Under the pieces are notes generated by a model. That model ran no database searches. It saw only the letters and a program-made list of their open reading frames with translations, and had not been told where the DNA came from. Of a stretch of 62,618 nucleotides of DNA, positions 41,319 to 49,682 are shown one piece after another (position 1 is the stretch's first letter; each line of letters starts with the position of its first letter). The translations under genes were made by a program, and so were the position numbers. Source of the DNA: CAZJUR01 sp964549525 (GTDB lineage: Bacteria > Patescibacteriota > Saccharimonadia > Saccharimonadales > Saccharimonadaceae); contig CAZJUR010000005.1 of the NCBI GenBank assembly GCA_964549525.1, positions 1-62,618 of the forward strand, in the 5' to 3' direction.

Positions 41319-42455
41319 TTATCCGCCAAAGTATATATAGGTGTCAAAAGCACCAGCCGAGATCGTCATTTGCGAATATTCGCCTCTAACACCCCAGTTA
41401 TATTGGCTCACTGTAATTGTGTCCCCGTGTACCGCCTCAACCCATGCGACGTGACCATAATACCCTCCACTCATAACAGCGACGGATCCAACACGCGGCG
41501 CATTGCCGGTAGGAATACCCGCAGCACGAGCGTTGCCAGGCCACTGATTAGCGTTCCCGTATCCGCCCCAATATGGCATGTTACCGTAGGCTTGGTGGAC
41601 TTTCCAAGCAGTATAACTCACACATTCACGGTTATACATACCCCAGGGATCAACTACGCTGTCTTGGGGGGCACTAGCGAGATACGTCGGATATCCGCCA
41701 CCTCCAGAGCCACTTGAGATAATAGTACCACCATATGAACGTGCTCGTGCAGCATTGGCAGCCGCTTGTTGAGCGCGAAGACTATTTATTTCATTATTTT
41801 GCTGACCAATGATGTTTTGATATGCAGCCTCACTGCCTTGTGTATCAGCGAGTAATTTAGCTTGTTCGTCTTTTTTAGCAACAAGTGCATTTTTTTGAGC
41901 AGTTTGGTCAGCGAGAACTCGTTCGACATCTTTTTTCTTTTCTTCAAGTTCGTTTTTAAGGACCTTTATATCACGAATAGTCGATTCAATCTTGCGACTT
42001 ATAGATGATTGAAATTCTTGTTGATCAAGGTAATCCCCAATATTTTTGCTGCTTGCTAACATTTCTACTGGAGATGTTCGACTATTTACATATAGATTAC
42101 CGATCGTAGAACTCAAACTATTTTGATTGCGTTCAATCTTATTTTTGGTTTCCTCGATCTGTTGCACAAGTTGATCATATTTTGCTTGGCTGAGGTTAAT
42201 TTGTGCCTGGATAGTATCCTGTTGAGCTTGTAATTCTGCTACAGCTCGTTGTAATGTATCGGCTTGAGAGCGCAAGCTAGCAGCTTGTGCTTGATATGCA
42301 CCCATTTGTTGCTCAATCGCTCGAATCTGATCATCAAATCGGTCTGCCAAGACGGGTGTAGTTACAGAAGAAATAGTCATAGCTACAGCCGTTGCGACAA
42401 CCATTGAAGAGGTCGCAAAACGTTTTAGAACTGGTGTGGTGGACCGTATGTTCAT
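41319..42455 (-). CDS. PcsB-like secreted wall hydrolase: coiled coil plus CHAP domain
   Basis: 378 residues. A signal peptide (about 1-38, ...VATAVAMTISSVTTPVLA) precedes a long coiled coil (about 40-230). A flexible Gly/Ser linker leads to a CHAP amidase/endopeptidase with Cys in NRECVSYTAWKVH and His in YGHVAWVEAV. In streptococci PcsB of this architecture is activated by FtsEX to split septal wall. Here ftsX and ftsE lie directly upstream. It has its own promoter and a strong AGGAGGT ribosome site. Confidence 0.92.
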   Translation of the reverse strand: MNIRSTTPVLKRFATSSMVVATAVAMTISSVTTPVLADRFDDQIRAIEQQMGAYQAQAASLRSQADTLQRAVAELQAQQDTIQAQINLSQAKYDQLVQQIEETKNKIERNQNSLSSTIGNLYVNSRTSPVEMLASSKNIGDYLDQQEFQSSISRKIESTIRDIKVLKNELEEKKKDVERVLADQTAQKNALVAKKDEQAKLLADTQGSEAAYQNIIGQQNNEINSLRAQQAAANAARARSYGGTIISSGSGGGGYPTYLASAPQDSVVDPWGMYNRECVSYTAWKVHQAYGNMPYWGGYGNANQWPGNARAAGIPTGNAPRVGSVAVMSGGYYGHVAWVEAVHGDTITVSQYNWGVRGEYSQMTISAGAFDTYIYFGG

Positions 42456-42469
42456 AATTGTGTACCTCC

Positions 42470-42499
42470 TTTATATCATACTTTAACCATAAGCGTCAA
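42470..42499 (-). promoter_or_regulatory. Promoter of the PcsB-like gene
   Basis: Minus strand: TTGACG (42499-42494), an 18-base spacer and TATAAA (42475-42470). AAAGGAGGT follows, so this is a short but genuine leader. A CACCG/CGGTG hairpin lies between it and ftsX. Confidence 0.6.
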
Positions 42500-42539
42500 C
42501 CCTTTTACTACACCGCTTTAGCAAACGGTGAAAAAGCGC

Positions 42540-43538
42540 TTAGATTTTTAGGTGTTTTCGTACAGCAAAAAACGAAGAAATGATACCTATCAGTGCACCT
42601 ATCGCAATGAGGGCGATTATAATAAATGGCGAGGCAAAAAAGATAAAATCGTACGTCGATTCAGCAGCGATTCCGTAGTTAAGTAACCTGTCTTTTATCA
42701 GTAAGAGACCAATCCAACCGAGTATAAACGTGATGATAGCCGCAAAAAAGCCATACATAATTGCTTCTACCACAAACGGTCCTTGTATAAAATTCTTTTC
42801 TGCGCCAATTAGTTTCATCATTTCTATTTCCTCTTTACGGTTAAAGATAGCCATGCGGATGGTGTTAAAGATAATCAAGATAGAAATAGTGGTAAATATT
42901 GTTGCTGCGGCCAAACCTGCGTTTTCTGCCGTACGTATCCATGAACCAATTGTATCAATCGATTTACTTTTTGTGCCTTCATAGGACGGTGGATGCTCGG
43001 GATCAATGCTTTTTCGGAAGTCTTTATCTGTTTTTACCATTGTACGGATCTGGTCGATTTTATTGAGATTCTTGGGATTAACACGTAAGGTTCCGGGAAA
43101 AGGATTTTTCTTGAGTTCCGCTAACGTATCAAGTTGTTCTTTAGAAGGATTATTCTCCCTAATATATGATTGACGCGCGTCGTCAGGACTAATGTATCGT
43201 ACTGCTGCTACCTGAGGCAATTGCGTGAGTTTAGCAGATAAATTTTCCACCTGATCTTTTTTTATTTCGTCTTTCAAGTAAATTGATACATCAACCTTTT
43301 TTTTCAGTTCATCGACAGTTTCGACGAGAATTGAGCGAGCCACAAACGTAGAAAAGATGATGAGAAGTGTGATAGTCATCACGGCGGTGGCTGCGATAGT
43401 AAGCCACGCATTTCGTGAGAAATTATTGATACCGTAGCGACACATCCGCATAAAAGTGATCCAGCGTCGCTGTAATTTTTTATTACGCTTCAATTGCGCA
43501 CTGGTTTGAGAGGCAGATTTCGCTGTGTTTTTTATCAT
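42540..43538 (-). CDS. ftsX: Cell division membrane protein FtsX
   Basis: 332 residues. A basic N-terminus precedes one membrane helix (about 45-68). The extracellular domain (VDVSIYLKDEIKKDQVENLSAKLTQLPQVAAVRYISPDDA) is followed by three more helices near the C-terminus, with FNRKEEIEMMKLIGAEKNFIQGPFVVEA. This is the FtsX layout. Its start overlaps the end of ftsE by 4 bases, with GGGAG as ribosome site. FtsEX uses ATP to switch on periplasmic or surface wall hydrolases, here presumably the PcsB-like protein. Confidence 0.94.
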   Translation of the reverse strand: MIKNTAKSASQTSAQLKRNKKLQRRWITFMRMCRYGINNFSRNAWLTIAATAVMTITLLIIFSTFVARSILVETVDELKKKVDVSIYLKDEIKKDQVENLSAKLTQLPQVAAVRYISPDDARQSYIRENNPSKEQLDTLAELKKNPFPGTLRVNPKNLNKIDQIRTMVKTDKDFRKSIDPEHPPSYEGTKSKSIDTIGSWIRTAENAGLAAATIFTTISILIIFNTIRMAIFNRKEEIEMMKLIGAEKNFIQGPFVVEAIMYGFFAAIITFILGWIGLLLIKDRLLNYGIAAESTYDFIFFASPFIIIALIAIGALIGIISSFFAVRKHLKI

Positions 43539-44218
43539 TGTCGATAACTCCCGCTCACTTGATCTGAAGTGATCTTACCATTTTCGATAGTCACCACTCG
43601 ACGCTTCAATTTATTAACAATCTCTGCATTATGGGTAGTTAAGAGTACGGTTGTCCCAAAGCGATTAATTTTCTCGAGTAATTTTACAATTTCCCAGCTG
43701 TGTCTCGGGTCGAGATTCCCTGTTGGCTCATCAGCAATTAGGATTTTAGGTTGTCGCACGACTGCTCGCGCAATCGCCACACGCTGCTGTTCGCCTCCCG
43801 ATAATTGTCGAGGAAATTGTTTTTCTTTACCCTCCAGGCCGACGAGTTTAATGACTTTTGGAACGGTACTTTTAATTTCTCGACTGGTCATACCGGCAAT
43901 CTCGAGCGCAAAAGCAATATTTTCAAATACAGTCCGTTGCGGTAATAACTTGAAATCCTGGAACACAACGCCGATTTTCCGTCGTAAAATAGGAATTTGC
44001 TTGTCTTTGAGTTCATCGTAATCGATCCCACCAACCACGATTTTCCCGCTCGTTGGACGTTCTTCACAGGTCAATAATTTCAGTAGTGTCGATTTACCCG
44101 CCCCGCTGGTGCCCACCAAAATAACAAATTCACGTGGTTCAATATGGAGACTTACTCGATTAATAGCCGGTTTATTATCTTTTCCGTAATTTTTTGTTAC
44201 CCTATCTAACAAAATCAT
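43535..44218 (-). CDS. ftsE: Cell division ATPase FtsE
   Basis: 227 residues of an ABC ATPase: Walker A GTSGAGKSTLL, Q loop GVVFQDFKLL, signature QLSGGEQQRVAIARA, Walker B ILIADEPTGNLD, His switch TTHN. Together with the adjacent ftsX this is FtsE rather than a generic exporter. An extended -10 TGCTATACT (about 44229-44237) lies 10 bases before ATG 44218. Confidence 0.94.
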   Translation of the reverse strand: MILLDRVTKNYGKDNKPAINRVSLHIEPREFVILVGTSGAGKSTLLKLLTCEERPTSGKIVVGGIDYDELKDKQIPILRRKIGVVFQDFKLLPQRTVFENIAFALEIAGMTSREIKSTVPKVIKLVGLEGKEKQFPRQLSGGEQQRVAIARAVVRQPKILIADEPTGNLDPRHSWEIVKLLEKINRFGTTVLLTTHNAEIVNKLKRRVVTIENGKITSDQVSGSYRQ

Positions 44219-44228
44219 TGCTTAAGCT

Positions 44229-44237
44229 AGTATAGCA
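44229..44237 (-). promoter_or_regulatory. Extended -10 of ftsE
   Basis: TGCTATACT on the minus strand, with the hexamer at 44234-44229, 10 bases before ATG 44218. A leader of only a few bases is expected. No ribosome site. Confidence 0.45.
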
Positions 44238-44254
44238 GTTTTTTGCTCGAAATT

Positions 44255-44806
44255 CTATATGGTTGGATCATTTGGGCAGCGGAAAAATGGAATACCGACG
44301 TATTTATCCCAATCGAGTGCTGCACCTTCGCCTTTAAAAGAGACGATTTGATCGTCATCTACACAGGGCTGGCCGGGTCGCTTGATGAGATCTTCTTCAT
44401 TTTCATCGATAAAATACGGATTGCCATTGTAGTCCCCTTTTTTTAAATTATTGAGATTAGAGCCAGACGCTGCACTAATTGCATCAAGCGCTGCATAGTA
44501 CATCGTCCAGCAAGTATGTGTCTTCGGCAAATTTTTTGGTTCTATATTTCCTGTATTATCACCCCCCTCGTAGTAATCACAGCCCTGTCCAGTCCAAGTC
44601 GAGCCGGTAATATCCTTAAGTACCTTATCTTTATTTAATCGAGCCGTCATGATTGCTTTTTTTAATTGTGCGGTGTCGTCTTTGCGTCGCGCTTCGACGG
44701 CGCGAGCGTGAATGCCGCTATAGGCTACTACTACTAGTGCAGCGAGAATACCAATAATGGTGATAGTAATAAGTAGCTCTGGTATGGTAAAACCGCGCTG
44801 TTTCAT
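44255..44806 (-). CDS. Type IV pilin-like protein
   Basis: 183 residues. It has a prepilin peptidase site and hydrophobic helix (MKQRGFTIPELLITITIIGI). Cleavage would fall after Gly5, leaving Phe1 and Glu5 of the mature pilin, both conserved. The globular part has two Cys pairs and a GDYNGNPYF block. It would be built into a type IV pilus used in attachment, twitching or DNA uptake, in line with dprA. TTGAAG-17-TATACT sits 6 bases before the ATG. No other pilus genes are here. Confidence 0.9.
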   Translation of the reverse strand: MKQRGFTIPELLITITIIGILAALVVVAYSGIHARAVEARRKDDTAQLKKAIMTARLNKDKVLKDITGSTWTGQGCDYYEGGDNTGNIEPKNLPKTHTCWTMYYAALDAISAASGSNLNNLKKGDYNGNPYFIDENEEDLIKRPGQPCVDDDQIVSFKGEGAALDWDKYVGIPFFRCPNDPTI

Positions 44807-44812
44807 AGCAAC

Positions 44813-44841
44813 AGTATATATTTTTAGTGGTTATGCTTCAA
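44813..44841 (-). promoter_or_regulatory. Promoter of the pilin gene, leaderless type
   Basis: Minus strand: TTGAAG (44841-44836), a 17-base spacer and TATACT (44818-44813), only 6 bases before ATG 44806. The -35 lies inside the end of prfB. Confidence 0.5.
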
Positions 44842-45901
44842 GGTAAGCAGTTATAAAGTGAGTAATCTCTCCATCTAATACTTTTTTGGCATCGCGTTCT
44901 TCATGTTTGGTGCGCATATCCTTCACCATCGTATATGGATGAAGCACGTAATTTCGTATTTGTGATCCCCAGTTGGCGCTTTCTCCAGCACGTAGATCAT
45001 CAATTTTTTCCGCATGTTGTTCGATTTTTAGTTGAGCTAGTTTAGATCGTAAAATTTTCAGTGCGGTTTCTTTATTTTGTAATTGAGATCGTTCATTTTG
45101 GATAGCAACTGAAATATTTGTGGGTAGATGCGTTATGCGCACGGCACTATCAGTTGTATTAACGCTCTGACCACCATGTCCGCCAGCTCGATAGACATCA
45201 ATTTTTAGATCTTTATCTTCAAGCTTTACTTCTTCAGGAGCATCTATTTGTGGTAATACTTCTACCAACGCAAAACTTGTCTGGCGCAAATTATCACTAT
45301 TGAAGGGACTGAGTCGAACAAGACGGTGAACACCATGCTCAGATCGTAATTTGCCATAGGCAAAGCTTCCCTCAATTTCAATCACACTTGTTTTAATACC
45401 TGCTTCTTCACCTTTTGAACGTTCAATCAGTGAGGAGGACATAGTATTTTTTTCAGCCCACCTCAAGTACATGCGCTCCAGCATCTCAGCCCAATCTTGA
45501 GCATCTGTACCCCCCACACCAGCTGTAATCCTGAGAATTGCATTATGATCATCAAATTCACCGGTAAAAAGCAGATCAGATTTATGGGCCCTAATATCTG
45601 TTTGTAGGCGCTCCAAAATTATTCCGCACTCATTTTCGATCGAGCTATCCTCGAGTGCTAAGAGGTCGGTGGTTTCATCAAGTTGTCGCTGGGCTTCTAG
45701 CCAAAAATCAATTGTATGACTAATATGAGCAACTTTTTTACTCATTTGCTGCGCTTCTTCCGGCGATTCCCACATTTTTGGATCTTCGAGCTTGAGACGT
45801 AACGTATCTCTTTCCTGCCGCTTTTGGTCAATACTAAGCTTACGAAAGGCCTGTCTAATATCTTGAGAAATATGTTGTACGAGCTTATGATGTGGCTGCA
45901 T
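44831..45901 (-). CDS. prfB: Peptide chain release factor 2
   Basis: The start is ATG 45901 (MQPHHKLVQHISQ), with GGAGG 10 bases upstream; the frame is open further up to 46060. About 356 residues: SPF-type codon-recognition tripeptide in VRLSPFNSDN, which marks RF2 (UAA/UGA), and GGQ in RAGGHGGQSVNTTDSAVRITHLPT. TGGTDAQDWAEMLERMYLRWAE is also typical. The classic programmed +1 frameshift site inside the gene is absent. Instead a separate UGA-ended ORF lies just upstream in the frame that would need a +1 shift to enter prfB. Confidence 0.95.
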   Translation of the reverse strand: MQPHHKLVQHISQDIRQAFRKLSIDQKRQERDTLRLKLEDPKMWESPEEAQQMSKKVAHISHTIDFWLEAQRQLDETTDLLALEDSSIENECGIILERLQTDIRAHKSDLLFTGEFDDHNAILRITAGVGGTDAQDWAEMLERMYLRWAEKNTMSSSLIERSKGEEAGIKTSVIEIEGSFAYGKLRSEHGVHRLVRLSPFNSDNLRQTSFALVEVLPQIDAPEEVKLEDKDLKIDVYRAGGHGGQSVNTTDSAVRITHLPTNISVAIQNERSQLQNKETALKILRSKLAQLKIEQHAEKIDDLRAGESANWGSQIRNYVLHPYTMVKDMRTKHEERDAKKVLDGEITHFITAYLEA

Positions 45902-45932
45902 ATTTTTGAGCCTCCGTGTGTTCTGTATGCAT

Positions 45933-46169
45933 TCAGTTTTGGAAATGTTCAGTCGGTGATAAGTAGCATTTGAGAGATGTGACGGATAAATGTGTAGCAC
46001 TTTCCCTGCGCCGAAGCTCGGTAGTTGCTCTTTGAGTAAAATCCTGATCGGTTTTTCCACAACTTTCAGCGTGTACGTCGCGTTTTGCTTTTAATATATC
46101 ATCTGACATGACGGAAAGATCGTGAACAATTGGTTCTCGCTGAGTAATCTGTTTTTCTGCATACGCCAT
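45933..46169 (-). CDS. 78-residue ORF ending in UGA directly upstream of prfB (possible leader)
   Basis: ATG 46169 (MAYAEKQITQREPIVHDLS) lies 9 bases after TATAGT, the same near-leaderless spacing as other first genes. The ORF ends with TGA at 45935-45933, 31 bases before the prfB start and in the frame from which a +1 shift would continue into prfB. The product is charged, without a recognised family. RF2 reads UGA, so termination here could sense RF2 levels. No AGGGGG or CUU-UGA slippery site is seen, so simple coupling is as likely as frameshifting, or the ORF may be chance. Confidence 0.4.
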   Translation of the reverse strand: MAYAEKQITQREPIVHDLSVMSDDILKAKRDVHAESCGKTDQDFTQRATTELRRRESATHLSVTSLKCYLSPTEHFQN

Positions 46170-46178
46170 ACAACCCAC

Positions 46179-46184
46179 ACTATA
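46179..46184 (-). promoter_or_regulatory. -10 TATAGT upstream of the prfB leader ORF
   Basis: A minus-strand hexamer 9 bases before ATG 46169, with TTGTCT (46208-46203) 18 bases upstream. Divergent from the murI promoter. Confidence 0.4.
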
Positions 46185-46218
46185 CCATTTTTAGTTGTAC
46201 ATAGACAATCATTCTTCG

Positions 46219-46224
46219 TATACT
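46219..46224 (+). promoter_or_regulatory. -10 TATACT of murI, leaderless type
   Basis: TATACT, 8 bases before ATG 46233. TTGTAC (46195-46200) lies 18 bases upstream. No ribosome site. Confidence 0.45.
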
Positions 46225-46232
46225 GAAATAGT

Positions 46233-46871
46233 ATGAAACTTGGTATTTTTGACTCCGGTATAGGAGGTGAAGCAGTCTATAGCGATCTGAAAGTTGCCTT
46301 TCCTTCAGCAGATATAGTACTCGTCGATGATAAAAAGAATCTTCCTTATGGTAATAAATCATCTGAAATAATTCGTTCATTGACCACATCGGCTATCCAG
46401 CCGCTTTTAAATCAACGCTGCGATATTATTATACTTGCCTGTAATACTGCTACCGCCGAAGCTATTGAGCATCTCCGTAGTTTATATCCTGATCAATTAT
46501 TTATCGGGTTTGAACCAATGTTAAAACCAGCCCGCAACCTCACCAAAACAGGTACGATCGCTCTGTGTGCTACTCCAGCCACTCTTAAAAGTGCAAGATA
46601 TCAATCTTTGAAACAAAAATATAGCGACATGCTGATTCTCGAGCCTGATTGCTCACAATGGGCGTATATGATTGAAAACGATACTCTCAACAATACCGCT
46701 ATCAAGCAAACGATCGAGCATGTCCTAGCTCGAAGAGCAGACGTAATTATACTTGGCTGTACACATTACCACTGGATTGAAGAAAAAATTACTGAGATCG
46801 TCAATGGTCGAGCTAAAGTGATTCAACCCACCAAAGCTATCATTCGTCGAGTGCGTTCACTGCTTTCGTAA
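46233..46871 (+). CDS. murI: Glutamate racemase
   Basis: 212 residues, slightly short for the family. FDSGIGGEAVYSDL at the start holds the catalytic-side Asp/Ser. The two catalytic cysteines are in IILACNTATAEAI and IILGCTHYHWI. NLPYGNKS matches the usual LPYGxK. It makes D-glutamate for peptidoglycan, which MurD, encoded convergently just downstream, then adds to the precursor. The 3' ends overlap by 32 bases. Confidence 0.93.
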   Translation: MKLGIFDSGIGGEAVYSDLKVAFPSADIVLVDDKKNLPYGNKSSEIIRSLTTSAIQPLLNQRCDIIILACNTATAEAIEHLRSLYPDQLFIGFEPMLKPARNLTKTGTIALCATPATLKSARYQSLKQKYSDMLILEPDCSQWAYMIENDTLNNTAIKQTIEHVLARRADVIILGCTHYHWIEEKITEIVNGRAKVIQPTKAIIRRVRSLLS

Positions 46872-48129
46872 ATTGCTGTCCTCTATCTTTGTAGCTGGTG
46901 AACATGCCAAAGCTTGCGCAAGCTGGGCTAAGTATAATGACATCTCCAGCTTGGGCATAATGAGCCGCCTTCTGCACTATCTCATTCATATCGCCATCAA
47001 CTACTTCATATTGATGAAAGCCTCGCATATCGAGTTCATTTTGGATTCGGGTCGCTTCTTGACCGATAAGCAGAACATGTCGAATATTGCTTGTTAATAG
47101 CTCCTCTGCAAGTGGTGCAAAATCAGCTCCTTTAGATGAGCCTCCTAGTATGATGACTTTGGGTGCCGAAAATGCTTTTAGTGCCGCGATAGCAGAACCA
47201 GGAGTAGTTGAAATACTGTCATCATAATATGCAACTTCATGGTTTTTTGCGACATACTTTAAACGATGCGGTAAGCCAGTGAAGTTCTTGATAGCATGTT
47301 GTATCGCCCCTACGTCCTGCGTATACGACCATGTTGCAGTGATCGCCGCACAAATATTTTCGAGATTATGTGCGCCTGGCAGCACTACGTCCGACACAGC
47401 ACATATTTCCTGATCGTTCATATAGATTTTATCTTGAGAAATATGAGCAGTTTTTTCAGTACTATATGTTATTTTTTGACCTAGCGATTGTTGTGCAATT
47501 TGAAAGCTGTATGGATTGGTAGGATGGTATATTATTTGATCATTCTCGTGTTGATATCGAGTGATGTGTGCTTTGGCATCAATGTAATCTTTTAGACTAG
47601 TATGAACGTCCAAATGATCTGGCTCTATCATCAGCACTACTGCCGTATGGGGACTGCGCTCCATATCCCATAACTGAAAACTAGATAGTTCATATACCAC
47701 TACGTCATTTGATGTAATTTTGGCAAGCTCATCTAGCGCTGGAGTACCGATATTACCGACCAAGTGAACTGTCTCGCCAGCTGCACGTAAGATATCTGCA
47801 ATGAGCGAACTGGTCGTTCCCTTGCCTTTTGTACCTGTCACGCCAATGATCGGAGCGGGACAAGTTTGAAAGAATTCTTGCGTAACAGAAGTAATTCGAC
47901 CAGTGCTAGTAATTGTATGAGGTGAAACGGAGGGTGAACGCACGACAATATCTGCAGCAATTTCAGAAGAATTAGTGATACTTCCGGCAAAGCTGGCACG
48001 GGGAGGTAAAGATGATCCACCCTCTGTTTGATTATCATATATGGAAAATGCTGCTTCTGGGTAAATAGTCGAGAAATAGGTATAGGCACTTTTTCCTTCA
48101 ACTCCGTAGCCTAAAATTGCAATTTTCAT
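46840..48129 (-). CDS. murD: UDP-MurNAc-alanine:D-glutamate ligase MurD
   Basis: 429 residues. It has N-terminal GYGVEGKSAY, ATP loop GVTGTKGKGTTSSLIADIL, EPDHLDVH, a block with HNLENICAAI, and YDDSISTTPGSAIAAL, GGSSKGADFAPLAEEL, LSPACASFGMFTSYKDRGQQF. All are Mur ligase blocks of the MurD type. It adds D-Glu to UDP-MurNAc-L-Ala. It lies away from the division cluster, next to murI. GATAAT (48142-48137) lies 7 bases before ATG 48129. Confidence 0.96.
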   Translation of the reverse strand: MKIAILGYGVEGKSAYTYFSTIYPEAAFSIYDNQTEGGSSLPPRASFAGSITNSSEIAADIVVRSPSVSPHTITSTGRITSVTQEFFQTCPAPIIGVTGTKGKGTTSSLIADILRAAGETVHLVGNIGTPALDELAKITSNDVVVYELSSFQLWDMERSPHTAVVLMIEPDHLDVHTSLKDYIDAKAHITRYQHENDQIIYHPTNPYSFQIAQQSLGQKITYSTEKTAHISQDKIYMNDQEICAVSDVVLPGAHNLENICAAITATWSYTQDVGAIQHAIKNFTGLPHRLKYVAKNHEVAYYDDSISTTPGSAIAALKAFSAPKVIILGGSSKGADFAPLAEELLTSNIRHVLLIGQEATRIQNELDMRGFHQYEVVDGDMNEIVQKAAHYAQAGDVIILSPACASFGMFTSYKDRGQQFTKAVNALDE

Positions 48130-48136
48130 ACCATCT

Positions 48137-48142
48137 ATTATC
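48137..48142 (-). promoter_or_regulatory. -10 GATAAT of murD, leaderless type
   Basis: A minus-strand hexamer 7 bases before ATG 48129. It follows the terminator of the upstream small gene, so murD needs its own promoter here. Confidence 0.45.
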
Positions 48143-48152
48143 TCATATAATG

Positions 48153-48185
48153 AAAAACCCTCCGAACGTATACACGAACGGAGGG
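48153..48185 (-). terminator. Intrinsic terminator of the 44-residue gene
   Basis: Minus strand: CCCTCCG and CGGAGGG form a 7-base perfect GC-rich stem (48185-48158), followed directly by TTTTT (48157-48153). A canonical rho-independent terminator 6 bases after the stop codon. Confidence 0.8.
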
Positions 48186-48191
48186 CTGGAT

Positions 48192-48326
48192 CTATGAAAT
48201 GCTACACTCGTACTCATTGTACTCATGTAGTCGATCCATAACATGACCTATAAGGCGACTAAGCCCTATAGTAGTGCCAAAAGAAGCGGCACCAAAGATA
48301 AGAACGCCGACAAATCTTGATGGCAT
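48192..48326 (-). CDS. 44-residue single-helix membrane protein, unknown
   Basis: The start is ATG 48326 (MPSRFVGVLIFGAASFG), with AAGGAG nearby; the frame extends further upstream without support. One hydrophobic helix (about 4-24) is followed by a polar tail rich in His, Glu, Tyr and Asn (LIGHVMDRLHEYNEYECSIS). It has its own extended -10 promoter, a leader hairpin, a strong ribosome site and a canonical terminator, so it is certainly transcribed as a unit. No family recognised. Confidence 0.7.
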   Translation of the reverse strand: MPSRFVGVLIFGAASFGTTIGLSRLIGHVMDRLHEYNEYECSIS

Positions 48327-48344
48327 GCATATATCTCCTTTTTT

Positions 48345-48388
48345 ACTCCACAACGGTATGCCGTGAAGTCCAATAAACAATTATAACA
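48345..48388 (-). promoter_or_regulatory. Promoter and leader hairpin of the 44-residue gene
   Basis: Minus strand: TGTTATAAT, an extended -10 with its hexamer at 48385-48380. A leader hairpin ACTTCAC/GTGGAGT with inner GG-CATA-CC (48369-48345) lies just before the ribosome site. The hairpin could protect the mRNA or control access to the ribosome site. Confidence 0.5.
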
Positions 48389-48392
48389 CAAA

Positions 48393-49676
48393 TTAATTAA
48401 AAATGGAAGTAAGTTTTTCGTGTAATATATCTATAAATTCTCTATCTTCACTACTCACACCACCAAATACCCACGTATGGGCAGCGACAAATTCTCGTGC
48501 GATAGCCACAATCCGCTCGACTGAAATGTTATTAATATATTCTGGGACACGATCATAATCTTTGATAAATCCATCGCTAAAATATCGTCCTGTATAAAAA
48601 CTAGCAATTTGCGCAGGTGTTTGAGCTCCCATTTGGAAGCGACCCAGAAAATACTGTTTGACGGTATTTAATTCTTGTTCTGATATGTCTCCCTGGAGCG
48701 CTTTTTTAATTTCCCGCACGATAATATCGAAAAGCTCTTCTGCTTTATCGCTATTGACTTCGCCACCAAAATCCCAGCTACTACTTCGTTCATTAACAGC
48801 AAAATCCGACCATACACCGTACGCTAAACCTTTTTTTCGTGCCGTCCCATAGATTCTGGAGTACATCGTACCAGTCAAAATGTGATCAAGTGCTGAGAGT
48901 GCGTCCGCTTCTTTATCGGTAATTTTACGCTGCAAAATATTGGAAATACCAAAGGTAAAATTAGGCGCTTCTTTTCGACGAATCAAGGTAGCACGTTCCG
49001 GATGAATATGATTATCTTTCGGTATATCTAAACGTTCTCCAGGTGCCAGCTGCCAATTTTCGAGATGGCGAATAATCGCGCTTTTTCTGCCCTGTAACTT
49101 GCCAGCAATAGCAAAGCGGAAATTACGAGCCGTATGGGTTCGCTGATAGTGTTCTCGAATATCAGATAATGTAATGTCTTGAATAGTTTTGAGCCGCTGT
49201 GCATATGTTAACACGTCCTCACCAGAAACTTGCTGCAATTTTGGCCATAGAACGCGATTATAGCTATTGAGATATCCAGTCAGCTCACTTTTGACGTTGC
49301 CCTTTTCTGCAGTAAGTTCGACGTGATTAAATTTCGGCGAGGTGATCGAGACTTCTTGCAAAGCTAAAATTCGATCCCATTCAAAATCAGCACAACTAGC
49401 AATGTATTCCATCCCAAAATCTGATGTGCTGGCATTATGATATGCCCCGTTTTTAGTAAATTCTGCCTCATAGGCATGTTCATCTTTAAATTGACTATTC
49501 GCGCCAAACGCCATGTGCTCCATAATATGCGCAGTCTCATAAATTTCGGGTTTTGCTGTAAATCGACTACCTGCTCGGAAGTGAAACTGAAAGCTCATCA
49601 CCGTCGCATCTGGCACGTCAATAAGGAGCCCACGCCCGCCATTTTTTAATCGTATCTCTTCTACAGTATGTCGCAC
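48393..49676 (-). CDS. M16-family zinc metallopeptidase
   Basis: 427 residues. The inverted zinc motif HIMEH is at 50-54 (HxxEH), with the third ligand about 77 residues later in LTAEKGNVKSEL. The second half repeats the fold without metal site (ALSALDHILTGTMYSRIYGTARKKGLAYGVWS), as usual. It probably degrades or processes peptides; location uncertain, with no signal peptide. GTG 49676 lies 6 bases after the secA stop, so it is co-transcribed with secA. Confidence 0.92.
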   Translation of the reverse strand: MRHTVEEIRLKNGGRGLLIDVPDATVMSFQFHFRAGSRFTAKPEIYETAHIMEHMAFGANSQFKDEHAYEAEFTKNGAYHNASTSDFGMEYIASCADFEWDRILALQEVSITSPKFNHVELTAEKGNVKSELTGYLNSYNRVLWPKLQQVSGEDVLTYAQRLKTIQDITLSDIREHYQRTHTARNFRFAIAGKLQGRKSAIIRHLENWQLAPGERLDIPKDNHIHPERATLIRRKEAPNFTFGISNILQRKITDKEADALSALDHILTGTMYSRIYGTARKKGLAYGVWSDFAVNERSSSWDFGGEVNSDKAEELFDIIVREIKKALQGDISEQELNTVKQYFLGRFQMGAQTPAQIASFYTGRYFSDGFIKDYDRVPEYINNISVERIVAIAREFVAAHTWVFGGVSSEDREFIDILHEKLTSIFN

Positions 49677-49682
49677 AGTAAA

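Noticed and set aside
44831..45901. Classic programmed frameshift inside prfB
   Set aside because: The frame is uninterrupted from 46060 to the stop and no CUU-UGA site with an upstream AGGGGG is seen.
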